Shown here: one piece after another, positions 24,001 to 34,770 of the stretch
Numbering within the stretch: the first letter of the stretch is position 1
How the letters are laid out: each line of letters opens with the position of its first letter
Source of the DNA: Todiramphus chloris collaris
Lineage: Eukaryota > Chordata > Aves > Coraciiformes > Alcedinidae
Direction of reading: 5' to 3'
Assembly (NCBI GenBank): GCA_025345505.1
Contig: JANVCC010000026.1
Span: forward strand, 638,873-702,872
Length of the DNA: 64,000 nt
Notes under the pieces: model-generated
Seen by the model: only the letters and a program-made list of their open reading frames with translations
What the model was told of the DNA's origin: nothing
Databases searched by the model: none
Made by a program: the position numbers and the translations under genes

Positions 24001-27000
24001 CATTGCAGGCCACAAAACGCACAAGAACCATACATGAGTTCCACAGCCATTGGTGCCATCTAAAAGGAGCAGGGTCTGGGACCCTTAGCAAACTCTGCTG
24101 CCCGATACAAAACTCCTGGACCAGGTCCTGCTCTAACCGGCACCATCAGCACAGAGCACGGTGGTTTATGGCCAGCACACAAGACAAGCCAGCCTGATGT
24201 GTCTGACAGGAGAAAACCCCCTGTGGCCAGCACGTGCTGTGGGAGAACATTCTGACCCTACACGCACGAAACTTCTCAAAAAAAGACATTCCTCCTTCTT
24301 AATCAGGGAAAGAATCTCCCATGAAAAGCCATGGGCCTGGGGGCAGCCGAGGGCTATGGCAAGGGACGAAACTGGAGCACTCTGGGATCTGGGCAAATCA
24401 GGAACGTGACCTAAAGACAAGTCCTTAATCCCCTTCCCAACACAGCCAGGCTCTTAGGAAGCTGAACAGGATTTCTTCCTTTTCTTTGCAGGTCACAGGC
24501 AGACCCAAAAGGATCACCAGAACATTCCCCTGGCTCTACCACCCTCTTTACTTGCTTGGTTTTATGTATCAATAAAAAAAATTCATTCTATAGATCACAG
24601 GCGATCACCTTACCCTAAAATCAGCAGTGTTTCGGCAGGTATAGAATGCACAAGTGTAATAGACTTCAGCTATGAAATGCAGCTCTGGCTTTAAAAAATG
24701 GAGCAAGGGTGAATTAAAACTTTGAATTTTCTGGCTGCTTATGTCAGTTCCCTCCTGCACGGTAACTGGTGATCAGAAGGAGCCGTAGCCCCGAGGCCAA
24801 GGATGCTGGGTGCTTCGCCACTGCCTGGCCCGAACCACAAGGGGAAGGCACAGCAACACAGCTCGGTTGCGGGGACAGCGGGCGACAGGGGCACAGGGAC
24901 AGGCCGCAGGCTTCTGCTGCCGAGGGCGGAGCAGGGAAGGAAATACCCCTGCGAGGATGCCATCGCAAACACGGCCTGGGAGGAAAGCTGCGAGGCGTGG
25001 GCAGTCCAGAGACGTGGGCCAGTGTCCATCCTGCCCCTGTGCACACAGCAGGCGGGGACCAGCACGTCCTCCCTGCTCAGCAGAGGTAGCAGCTGCGATC
25101 CCCTCGGCTGGGCTTTGAAACTCCTCTGAACATCTCAGAAAAGGCCTGAGAACAGGCACTGGGACTTGATGGACATGTTCCGGATGTGACCTGGGTAAGG
25201 AGCTCAGCTCCTGGATGCAGAGCTCTCTTCATTGCTCAACAGGATCACTTCAGCACAGTGACAGCCTCCGGCTCATCCCAGGTTCCTTTGCATTTCAGAC
25301 CCATTTTGTTTTCTTCTGAACTACCCTGCCCCAGCCCAAAGGCATGTGCAGCTCTCCCTCTGCCATGGTCTCAACCCACATCCCGTTTTATTTCTACCAC
25401 AAAAAATATTATTTGCTTGCTCAACATAAAAAGTGACCTCACAACACCTCAGGATGTGACTGTGTGGGTGAAGTTTGGCATCTAAAAAGGACAGTGCCTT
25501 TTTAGACAGAGCTGTCCAGGGGAGAGGAAATAGGTGTCAATTTTCATACTTTTTCCTCCTACATAAGAAGGTAGAGATAAGAATAGAGCTCAGATAAAGT
25601 ACAGATCTCAGCACAACTCTATTTGGAGATGAAATTGCCTATTCCCCACACTTGACACATCATTAAAATCTCCTTAAATGCATTTTTTTGGGGGGGGTGG
25701 GTGGGTGGTTTTTGTTGTTTTGGTATTTTTAGTTGCCCAGAGCATAAAAGAACTGGTCTTTCAAAGACACTGGGTATAGGTCATTCAGCAGAAATTGAAA
25801 CAGAAAAACGATTAGAACTGGAAACCCAAACTGACCTATAGTCTTTGTCCAAGCTGAAGGAAATGCAGGAGTAAACAGACAGTGTCAACAGTGAGCATTA
25901 AACTGCTGCCCATTTAACCAACCTATCGTGCGAGCAGCGCCAGCTGAACGAGGCAGAGCTCATTATCTGCAGCAGCACAAGCAGCACCTACCCTTCCCAG
26001 TTTTAGCAGATTGCAAAATATTTTGGGGAGGGGGGGGGGGGGGGGGGGAACGCAAGCAAGCCATAAAACAAGTAAAAAATATTCCCAGTGAGTAACACAT
26101 CATCAGATCTTGTTCATTTTAAAAGATTTCTTCTAGTATTGAGCATAAAAGGTTAAAATAGGTAAGGCTTTGAGATAGAAAGCATGTTACACAGAGCGAA
26201 AGAACAGAGTGCAGCTTTGGAGCGATTTAAAATGAACAGTATTTTGCAACCATGCAAGTGGATCATCCAAATTTCACATTCCTACGCCAGCTGTAGAGTG
26301 ACAGTGGGCATTCAAACACCCAGCCATGGGGAAAAGCTTTCACCTCAGTGAAAACTTCATTATTTTGGCACCTGCTTGTTCAGAGGTGACTAGAAACAGG
26401 TTTCCCATTTCTTCTAGGAAGGTTATTAAGAACACCTCAAAAATGAACCCAAAGCAGGAAGAGTAATGCAGCTTTTGAAGTACTGAGAGCCCTAGGAATG
26501 TCCTGACGACTGCAGTAAGCTGGCAGCGTGCACACATGCAGGTCTGTGCTCTCCAGAAGCCAAGAATAAAACGTGAGCCGGACTGTGCCAGGAATGAAAC
26601 CCATTGGCTTTGCTGCGGACTGGGGACAGGGCTGCAGCTTCAGCCTGTGTTTTAGCAAGGATTCCTGGCACCATGCCCGCAAGCACTACCATCCACAGAC
26701 CGTAGAATTCCTCCTTTTCTGGCAGCTTTAATTTTGTAAAACAAATCAAACTTTTAAGCCCATCTCATTTTTAATACTGACAAGGAAAAAAGAGATCTTG
26801 CTGTCCAATTGCTGAAATTGTAACCACTACAGCCTGGAACTTCTTTGATAGGATTAAGTCAGGGTGGAGCAGCCAACTTGCAGCATTTCAAGGGGAACTA
26901 TGCAGCTCATTTCTTTTTGTTTTTCTTTGGTTGGCTGAGGTTTTTTTTTAATTCCCAGTTTAAGAACAGAAAGGGCAGCAGGACTGGAGTCCTCTATGCT

Positions 27001-30000
27001 TCAGGAATGTTGATAAGGGCATTTGTGTGCTGTCAGGCCAGCAAACACGGTGAGCTACGGGAGGTGCCAGCTTGGGAAGCGACGGCAAACGCACAGACAT
27101 TCACAATAAGATTGGCTTGAGAGTCACCTTTTACTACCAACACAACCAGGCAGCGAACGGTGGGACCACACCAGGCAGTATTAGGAGTGCTGCTGGGGTA
27201 GCTACAGCCAGAGGCAGGTGACAAATTTCAACCAACTCCCTTGCACAGGCCACACCGCAGGGCGGCAGGAGGAATTGCTCACCACATTCTTGACAAACAT
27301 CTCCTCTACCTGGACCTCGTGGCAAGGTCTTGGCTACGTCAGAGACTAACAGACCGTGTGCGGTCTGAAGCTGAACCTCCAGGCCAGCATGCTACTGGAA
27401 CAAGGAATGGCTTTTGGCAAAGCAACCACTGTTAGTCTCAACCGGTGTTAGACACGCTGTTCTTCTACCCACCAAATCAGACCTGTCCAAGGACACATCA
27501 AGTGGGCCAAACTCCACTGAAGAGAATGAGAAACCACATGGGGATTGCCAGGAGGCTTGGTTTGGCTCAGTACCCTCCAAGCCTCAGCTCAGCTATAAAA
27601 CCAGAGGTGGTGTGAAGCAGAGGAACAGCCTCTCACTGTTAGGTGCCTCCCTGGCCCTCAGCCTCCAGCAGCATGGTCACCGCCAGTCATGGGTCAACCA
27701 GAGATAACTGTTGCCAGTCCCACTGGAACAGCCTCAAGTCACGAGACGTTATCGGAAGCAGTGTCAGCAATGCCTTGAGCAATGCTCCCGTTTCCAGACA
27801 TCGGTTTGAATGCTTTATGGCACCATCAACCCAATCTTATTGACTCTCACCGCTGCTCACCGACAGAAAAGCAGAAGAGAAGGCTAATATATTTGCAGGC
27901 TGGGAGTCGAGGATTAATTGCAGAAGGCACTGACAACCTGGGAACAGCAAGCTCTCTTGCTGTTACAGACTAACTCTTCCTATTTTGATCGTTATTTGGA
28001 AGGAAACCAAAACAATGCCGTATTTGACTGAAACAGAAGCATTTTGAAATGTGAATTTTGGACAATTAAATTGCTTATGAATAGTGAAAGCAAAGGAAAG
28101 CAAAAGCAAACAATTTTGTCTCATTATTTTGTAAACAGAAACCAAACTCCACTAAAAAGGAGAAAAGAAAACAACAAAAAAGCAGCAGAAGCTGGCAGAG
28201 TCAGTGACAACCAATCACCTGCGGTTTTCATCCAGCACATCCAAGACCTGCTGGTAAGCCCTACGAGTGGAAGACTGGATAAACGACAAAATGCCACGGG
28301 CAGAGTAAAGATTAGTCCCATCTTCAGGCAATGTATTGGGAGGAAAGACACGAGCCTGTTGCAGTGATGGTGTCACACTGTTCGTACAAGCAGAGTAAAT
28401 GGAGAGAGAAACACTACAGTCAGATTTTAAACTAAAAAAGGCGTTTCAGATAGACCCCATTCCAAAAGGCTTATTGCTTGCTTCTGGCTTACCCTTCTCC
28501 CACCACTCTAAGCAATGCTCCCCAGTTCCAGCAGCGCAGGGATCACAAGCTATGTTCATATATGTTCTTCAGAAACAAGCACGAGTATCACAGCAAGGAC
28601 ACAGCTCCCATCGGTTATACGAGTTAGTTTTAGAAAGCCCTTGTCCAGCTAAATCTGTACCTGTTGAAGTCAGTATTCCTGTCCTCACTGACATCAAAGA
28701 GGAAAGAGTTTTTACAGGCATGGGCATTTTTTACAAATCCTTTTTCAAAACACGAGCCTCTTCCAGTAAGGAGGATCTCTCACACAGCCTCTTCCACAAG
28801 AATTTTTCTGCCGGCTGTTACTAAAGATGGAGATACCATCTCCCCTCAACCTGCTCAAAGCATCTGTGATATGCACAGGGTTTATTTCACCGTCTTACAG
28901 TTCTGGAGGTATCGAATGAGAGGTGAACAGATTTAACTAACAAAGGTTACTTCAAATGGCACCAGACAGACAGACCGTGCTCTCGTTAGAGACGTGCACA
29001 CCATCACCTCTGCCCCACGCTTGCGTGACGAACAGAATTTCTCAAACTGTGAGGCTGAACTCTCTAGAAATCTGTTTCTCTAAGGGAAAGGCTGGAGAAG
29101 AAAAATATCTAAATGCCATCCCCTTTTCCAGGCACTTTTGGTGGTTTGTTGACTTCCGATGCAGAAGCGGAATCCTCGCAGTCAGTGTTGGCTGGCAGTG
29201 GCCAACAAAGAGCTTTGTTTCTCCAGCTATTGAAAAGCAGCCAAAGAACAAAGAATCAAATCAACTAAAGCTATTTTGAAATTTAATTTTTCTTCACTGA
29301 ATCGGTTCTTAGTTGAAGCTCTTTCATTGGCTATCAGGTGTTTTTCCCTGTGTTTTTTGCACAGGGAAACAATTTGGCCAAGTTTGAGAAACCCTGAAGC
29401 AAAATTAGAAAACAGGGGTTCAGTGTAGCAAAGGCTGTTTCAAATTTTATGTTCTAAACTACGGAAAATTAGTATTGCAGAGAGCTATGTAATTAAACAC
29501 ACCCTTGATTTCCATAGACCAGGTAACATTTAGGCTTACGTGCAATCCTTAGTCGAAAGAGGTGACTGGAACCGTGGCATTTTATTTCTCGGGACAGTAT
29601 CTGATCTGTGCCACCTTGAATGATAACCATAATCTCTTAAATAAGCATCCTTGAAAAAGAGGGGCTGTCATTCAGAGAGCTGTCATTTCTGCTGCGCACA
29701 CAGGCAGTAACTGCACGAGCAAGTGCCTACTTGTTAGTCTCAGAGTCTTTAAAAGCATCTGAGAATTACTGCCTTGAGTGAAGCCCAGCTCCTGAAAAAT
29801 TCCCAGAGCCATCTCTGCGTGCAGCTGGGTGACAAGAAAAGAAAGGCAACAGAAGAGAGATGACTATTTCTACCACGTAGAGAAGACTGTGAGAGGGAGT
29901 CCAGCCAAAGCTTTCGCTTCAACCTGACAATCTGTTGCAGACCGTTTCATTTCATCACCCCAGGTCAAGCAGTGGGACTTTGTGCAGTGTATCTGAACAC

Positions 30001-30159
30001 TCTGTCCAAGGAGGACAACAGTGCCCTGGACTAAAACTGGAGTATTAGTGTCCTATTTAGAAAACAAAGGTTTGAAAAGGCAGCACTCCATGGGCCCTTT
30101 CGATGGAGTCTGAGTAGAATCAGGGAGTTCAATCAAGGAGGTAAGAGAAACAAGCATTT

Positions 30160-30192
<33 letters not shown>

Positions 30193-33100
30193 AATATATA
30201 TATATATACACAGAAAGTATTCTTGGTTTTTATCATACCAAGTCAGACAGAAAAAGAAGCAATTTCTAGGCATGTCAGTAATTTCAAAGCAGATGATCTG
30301 CCCTTAGGCCTGGTATAACTTCTGCCATAAGCAAACAAGCACTTGGGAAGTCAAGAGACACGTGATGATCTACTACACTAGGTTACCTTCAGGTCAGCAA
30401 AAGCTGCAGAGAGGAAGGACAGCTCCCTCCACATGGACAGCAGAGAGTGCAGGTACAGCAAGCTCTGCAGTAGCCAGCTGGTTTGGTTTTTTTTTCACAC
30501 AAACCAAAGAGAAGAGACCCTGGATCAATCTCAAGTCTGTATAGTTTTCCTAAAAGACGCTCATAACAGAAACTGCTTGTCATGGGAGGTTTGATTTGTG
30601 TGACAGGCATTAGGCAGGACCTGGCATGGGCATCAAGAGAGGAAAACTCATTTCCAGATGTGTCAAAATTTCCTGGCTTTTGCAAATGAAACCAAGTCAG
30701 GCAAGCAACCAGTTACATGTTTGTTGCTCGGATCCTTTCCAACTTCAGAGGATTCCAGGTTTGCATTGTATTGCTGGGCGCCTGAAGGACGCCTGCTGGA
30801 TTGATAAACTGGGACAGCAAGTAACATTCAGACCATTTAAAACCAGTGGTGCTATATATATATAGCTACTGAGTGACAGCAAAGGACACAGATTTAGGAT
30901 TTTCAGATTCAAGAAGTCCAAATATATGTGAGAAATCTGAGAGCAGCTGGATATATCCAGTTGGAGCTGGTGGTGCTAGTTTCTAAGATAGGCAGACACA
31001 GCTCAGCTTTCAGAAGACCAAACCAGCCCGGGGAGCACAGATGAAGTCATCTCCAGAAATGGCAAGAATTCATGTACCATCCATTTTTGCTTCAAGTGCA
31101 ATACACCAAAGACTGGCAAAGCAGAGCTGGTAACAACAAAGGATGAACTTTTTCACCAGCAGCTTCTGTCACATGAAGACCATCTCTTCCAGTACACACC
31201 ATGTGCAAACTGTTGGATTGGCAAGCGAAGGTCGTTCCTGCAGTGAAAACTGAGCATGCCCAGAACAGGACATAGCTGGATGACTGACACCACAGGGAAC
31301 TGGGGCACTTAGTGGGCTGACAGAACTTTTGGAGACCAAGCTAATCAGGAGGAGCTTAAGGATGTGAATATAGTTTGGCCAGCTCAGTGAATATATGGCT
31401 CAGCAGACCTGAGCACCTAGATATGCAGTCTAGAAGCTTGTACAAACAAAAATATGATCAAGTAAGAAGAGGAAGACACACAACAGTATTTCCATGAAGA
31501 CCTGGAGGAAGAGGAGGAGGAAGANNNNNNNNNNACACAACAGTATTTCCATGAAGACCTGGAGGAAGAGGAGGAGGAAGATACACAACAGTATTTCCAT
31601 GAAGATCTGGAGGAAGAGGAGGAGAATTGCAACATGCCTGGAACATGCAAAGAGCATTTCACCAGGTTTGGACAAACTCTCTAAGAGGCAGTCAGGTCTG
31701 TAGCACCTATGGTAGGTACCTCCTAGAGACCTGCTGTAAACAGGAGGAAAGGGACATTTATAGGACATCATTCACTTGATCTATTTTAGAATAAAAATAG
31801 GTAGACCCCAAGTGGGTCATGCACTTATTTCCCTGCAGATGAAGCTTAGGGTGATTTAGCCATAGTATCGTGGACAGGCTGCACTGGGACAGATGAACCC
31901 CATCTTTTAGGTCTTTAAAAGACTTTCAACACGAGAAAGGATTCCTTATGGCACCTCTATTAGAAATCTTTTGTATAGGAGCTTTAAGTGTTACACTGCA
32001 AAACCAGCTATTGCCAGGTGGGAAGATGCTGTCACTCGGAATAAACCTCAGTTAATCAAGGGCTGTCATATCTAATACAAATACACAGACCTCTATGGCT
32101 TTGTCTTCAGAAAGCACCATGAGAATTGCTACCTCAGGTGGTAATAAGAGATGAAGTTTCCAGTTCTACATGCGACTTGCCCTCTTGGTCTCAAAAAAGT
32201 AGGATCTGTACTCACAGACTCAATACATTAAGTATGTTGACAACAAAGAGAACTGACTTATTCTAGTGTTTGTGGGGAAACACACATATTCCTTCTTCTG
32301 TGAATGAAAACCACTGTAACATCAACAGTGAGACGAAGGGCAACATTTTGATGTACAAAGAACACCATTTCCTGAAAATGTAGGTCAGGGGGGAAACATT
32401 GTACCAGCTCAGAAACTGCAAAAATCTCCTCATGTAACAATTCATGGTAACAGTGAAACCAACTGGGAGCCCACAAACACTCCCACACATCCCCTGCAAG
32501 AAAATACTTCACCAGTGAATCACCTCACTAAGCAAAAAGAAGCAAAATTCAGAAAAATGTTGGCCTTATAATATTATAAAATGACGTACTTGCCATGGCA
32601 TACAAAATACTATTTGGAAACCCCAAATAACGAGGATTTAAGGCAGAAAAGGGAAGAGGTAAGGAAGCTGCAGCTGTGTCCCCCCCAGGCTGCTGCTCTA
32701 CTCACAGGGAGTCGTTGCGGGTGAGCTGCCCGTTCTGCCGCGTGGTGTTCTCACTCATGGAACGCTCTCTCTTCAGCCTTCCCACCGAGCGGACCTGCGT
32801 GAGAAGGCAGAGCGAGGGAGATAAAAGACAGGGAATTCCAGCAGACACTTCATAGTTTGCACTGGAGAGCTGTCAGTTACATCTATCCTCAGACACATAT
32901 CCATGGGTTTCAAAGGGATTAAGAGGAAAATAACTGATGACAGGATCTGATGCTGGTAAAAAAACAAGGTCAAAACTCATTACAACTCTGTTGCTATCTG
33001 TCTGTGTGACCTGATGCCAAAAGTATGAACAAACAGGACTTATAATATGTAAGAAAGCAGTATCATGTTTAATGTCTTGCTAATTCAATGTGGTGTGGTA

Positions 33101-34769
33101 TCACCTGGCCATGAATTCCAGAGGTTAATATACTTAGAACATTTGGAGAATTTCAGTTTGTTCTCTGATAACCTGCAAATTAAAAATATCTTGTGGTTTT
33201 CTCTTCAATCCAAAGGATTCTTTTTTTTTTTCCTTAAAAGCATTTTGAGTGGTTCTGATTATGACTTTATTTTTGCAAGTACTGCATCAGCTTACTGAGC
33301 ATGGCAGCATCCCAGGCCATCTGCCAGTTCAAGACAGAACTTCCAAATCACAATTAGAACTACCACAGTGCTGATATAAATACTCTTATGTTTTCCCAAT
33401 TTATGTTGGCATCAAGTAAATCTGCAGCACAGCAGAGAACGCATTGGTCACTTTGCTTTCGTTAGCGGAACGCTTCTCAACTAAGAAAAAAGCAAAATAA
33501 GTACTAGCCTCTTCACTTTGAGGGGTCTGCTGTGGAGGTTTTTCTAGGTCCAAAAAGTCTAGTGGTCGATCACTAAGAGAAATAACACGGGGAGGAGTTT
33601 TCAATGCCAGTGGTTTGAATGGAGTAGACTGAAGAAGGTCAAGGTCTGGTGGTCTGGGTAATGGAATGTCTCCACTGTTACCTGCAAGAACATCAGTTGT
33701 CAGTAGAAAATGAGCTCAAGAAGACATGGTGTCAGTTCCTTCCCCCGCCGCACCGAATAACCAAGCGCACCTTTCTTTACCAGGGCTCACGTGTTAACAG
33801 CTCTAGTTAAAGCTTTCAGAAGGTCCACGCTGACTGACATTTATTCGAGCAACTTCTCTGAGAACAACAACCCTGAGTAATCCTGAAGGACATCAGCTGC
33901 TCTTGCAAGCGAGGGCACTGCAAACGCCAGGACACAGTCCTGTGAGAGGTGGATTTGTGCAGAAGTGCGGTGCCTGGGGATGCAAAGATGCTCCTCTCTC
34001 AAGGAGCGGAATGCAAGTGTTGCGCACCTCGTACACAGGGAGGCCTTCAGCAGTGCCAGGCCTGGCGCTGCAAAGCCCATGACCAGAGGTACTGGGGAAG
34101 TACTGTCAGAGACCACCCGCTAACAGGCAGATCCTTAACATAATGAGCATTCTGATTACCATCAAACATGCTCTGGGTGGCTAATACATCCCCAACACCC
34201 GTGATGGTTACTCTACCTTAGAGTTAATTAAGAAAAATCAAATGTAAATCAACTGACATCAATTTCTTTTTTCCTCCAGAAATGGTTTAAGAAGCTGAAA
34301 AGTCAGCAATTAAACTTTCTGTTCATAATTCATTCATTAACTGTCTCCACTACCAAAACTATTCGCGAGACATTTTCAGAGTTTAAGAAACTTCCTGTGT
34401 CAAAGTTGAAGATCGATAACCGTTTAAAAACTGTAAAGCTTTTGACAGGTTTGTTTTTTTTAAATACATCCATACCTACTTTCGTCCATTCAGAAATGGA
34501 GGCAACTAAGTCAAATTTTCACCTGTTTTCTTCTACAGAGATGTGGACATACCTGCCACTACAATCCGCTCTGGAACCTGCATAGTGACACTGGCATTTG
34601 GGAACCCTTCTTGGGCGTCCTTCTCAAGGTCAGCATTCTGAGGAGCTACCTTGAGCTTTTCCGGGACCCTCATGCGCTGGCTGATTCCCTCGGTGTACTC
34701 CATCTCATACTGGAGGCGGTTTATCTCCGCCATCTCAGCCGCCGGAGATGGGAACCCAGCCCCACTCAT
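20962..34769 (-). CDS. MFF: MFF, mitochondrial fission factor (complete coding region, 7 coding exons)
   Basis: MFF is a tail-anchored protein of the mitochondrial and peroxisomal outer membrane that recruits the dynamin-related GTPase DRP1 for fission. The coding exons (34769-34553, 33681-33509, 32794-32706, 28377-28219, 23080-23021, 21546-21462, 21093-20962) join in phase to 304 residues. The two short N-terminal repeats that bind DRP1 are present as MRVPEK (residues 33-38) and MQVPER (63-68). The segment RLKRERSMSEN contains phosphorylation-type serines. A coiled coil spans about residues 250-283, followed by a single membrane anchor at about 285-302 and a two-Arg tail. The start used is the ATG opening coding exon 1 (MSGAGFPSPAAEM); a second in-frame Met (MAEINRLQ) is 12 residues later. 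I did not find the extra exons of the longer human isoforms (human long form 342 residues). Confidence 0.96.
21462..21546 (-). CDS. MFF: MFF coding exon 6
   Basis: 85 bases encoding YGLSNLDTTLEGTPDDMTVV then DAASLRRQ. It starts in phase 2 and ends in phase 0 before GTACAT. Confidence 0.96.
23021..23080 (-). CDS. MFF: MFF coding exon 5 (60 bp)
   Basis: A 60-base exon encoding PVLRGGSAATTSNPHHDNT between a CTGTAG acceptor and a GTAAAG donor. It keeps frame whether included or skipped; the equivalent mammalian exon is alternatively spliced in some isoforms. Confidence 0.95.
23081..28218 (-). other. MFF: MFF intron between coding exons 4 and 5
   Basis: About 5.1 kb with no recognised exon. It contains a GC-rich patch at about 24780-25100 with overlapping open frames on both strands and a G19 homopolymer at 26030-26048. 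A plus-strand AATAAA near 24570 has no supporting gene. Confidence 0.7.
26030..26048. repeat. G19 homopolymer
   Basis: Nineteen consecutive G on the plus strand (C on the MFF transcript). The length is likely polymorphic and error-prone in sequencing. Confidence 0.85.
28219..28377 (-). CDS. MFF: MFF coding exon 4
   Basis: 159 bases encoding VTPSLQQARVFPPNTLPEDG, then NLYSARGILSFIQSSTRRAY and QQVLDVLDENR. The first base completes the Leu codon left by the previous exon (phase 2); the donor is GTGATT. Confidence 0.96.
30159..30209. repeat. Poly(A) and (TA)n microsatellite
   Basis: An A-run followed by two blocks of alternating T and A. This is a simple repeat in an MFF intron. Confidence 0.85.
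31478..31624. repeat. 45-bp minisatellite containing a 10-N assembly gap
   Basis: At least three copies of a unit beginning ACACAACAGTATTTCCATGA and ending in GAGGAGGAAG start at 31478, 31535 and 31580. The two intact starts are 45 bases apart. The first interval is 57 bases including N at 31525-31534, so the gap interrupts the array and the true copy number is unknown. Open frames through it (for example MKTWRKRRRK) follow from a unit length divisible by three. Confidence 0.9.
32706..32794 (-). CDS. MFF: MFF coding exon 3
   Basis: 89 bases encoding VRSVGRLKRERSMSENTTRQ then NGQLTRNDS and two bases of a Leu codon. The acceptor is ACGCAG in phase 0 and the donor GTGAGT in phase 2. The basic RLKRERSMSEN motif is a known kinase target region in MFF. 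Confidence 0.96.
33509..33681 (-). CDS. MFF: MFF coding exon 2, followed by a GC donor
   Basis: 173 bases encoding NSGDIPLPRPPDLDLLQSTP, FKPLALKTPPRV and RPLDFLDLEKPPQQTPQSEE. The next exon begins in phase 0 and family similarity ends this exon exactly at SEE, so the intron starts GCTAGT rather than GT. The nearest GT choices break the frame. Confidence 0.93.
34553..34769 (-). CDS. MFF: MFF coding exon 1 (DRP1-binding repeats)
   Basis: The exon itself starts at 34770 after GCCAG; the ATG follows after one base. It encodes MSGAGFPSPAAEMAEINRLQ and then the two repeat motifs MRVPEK and MQVPER, ending VVA plus G before GTATGT. The upstream coding exon of the human long form (MSKGTSSDTS) was not found, so translation probably starts here. 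Confidence 0.95.
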
Positions 34770-34770
34770 C

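Larger units (their letters stand above)
28378..32705 (-). other. MFF: MFF intron between coding exons 3 and 4
   Basis: About 4.3 kb. In longer mammalian isoforms this interval holds optional exons (beginning LWHRSDSAP in human); I could not find matching sequence. It contains a 10-bp-stem hairpin at 29343-29369, an AT microsatellite at 30159-30209 and a 45-bp minisatellite with a gap at 31478-31624. Confidence 0.65.

Noticed and set aside
24568..24580. Plus-strand AATAAA as the end of a gene
   Set aside because: No plus-strand exon or coding similarity leads up to it; A/T-rich chance match in an MFF intron.
33509..33681. GT donor at GGCTA|GTACTT or CAAA|GTGAAG for MFF coding exon 2
   Set aside because: Both leave phase 1, while the next exon starts in phase 0; the second also removes the conserved SEE residues.
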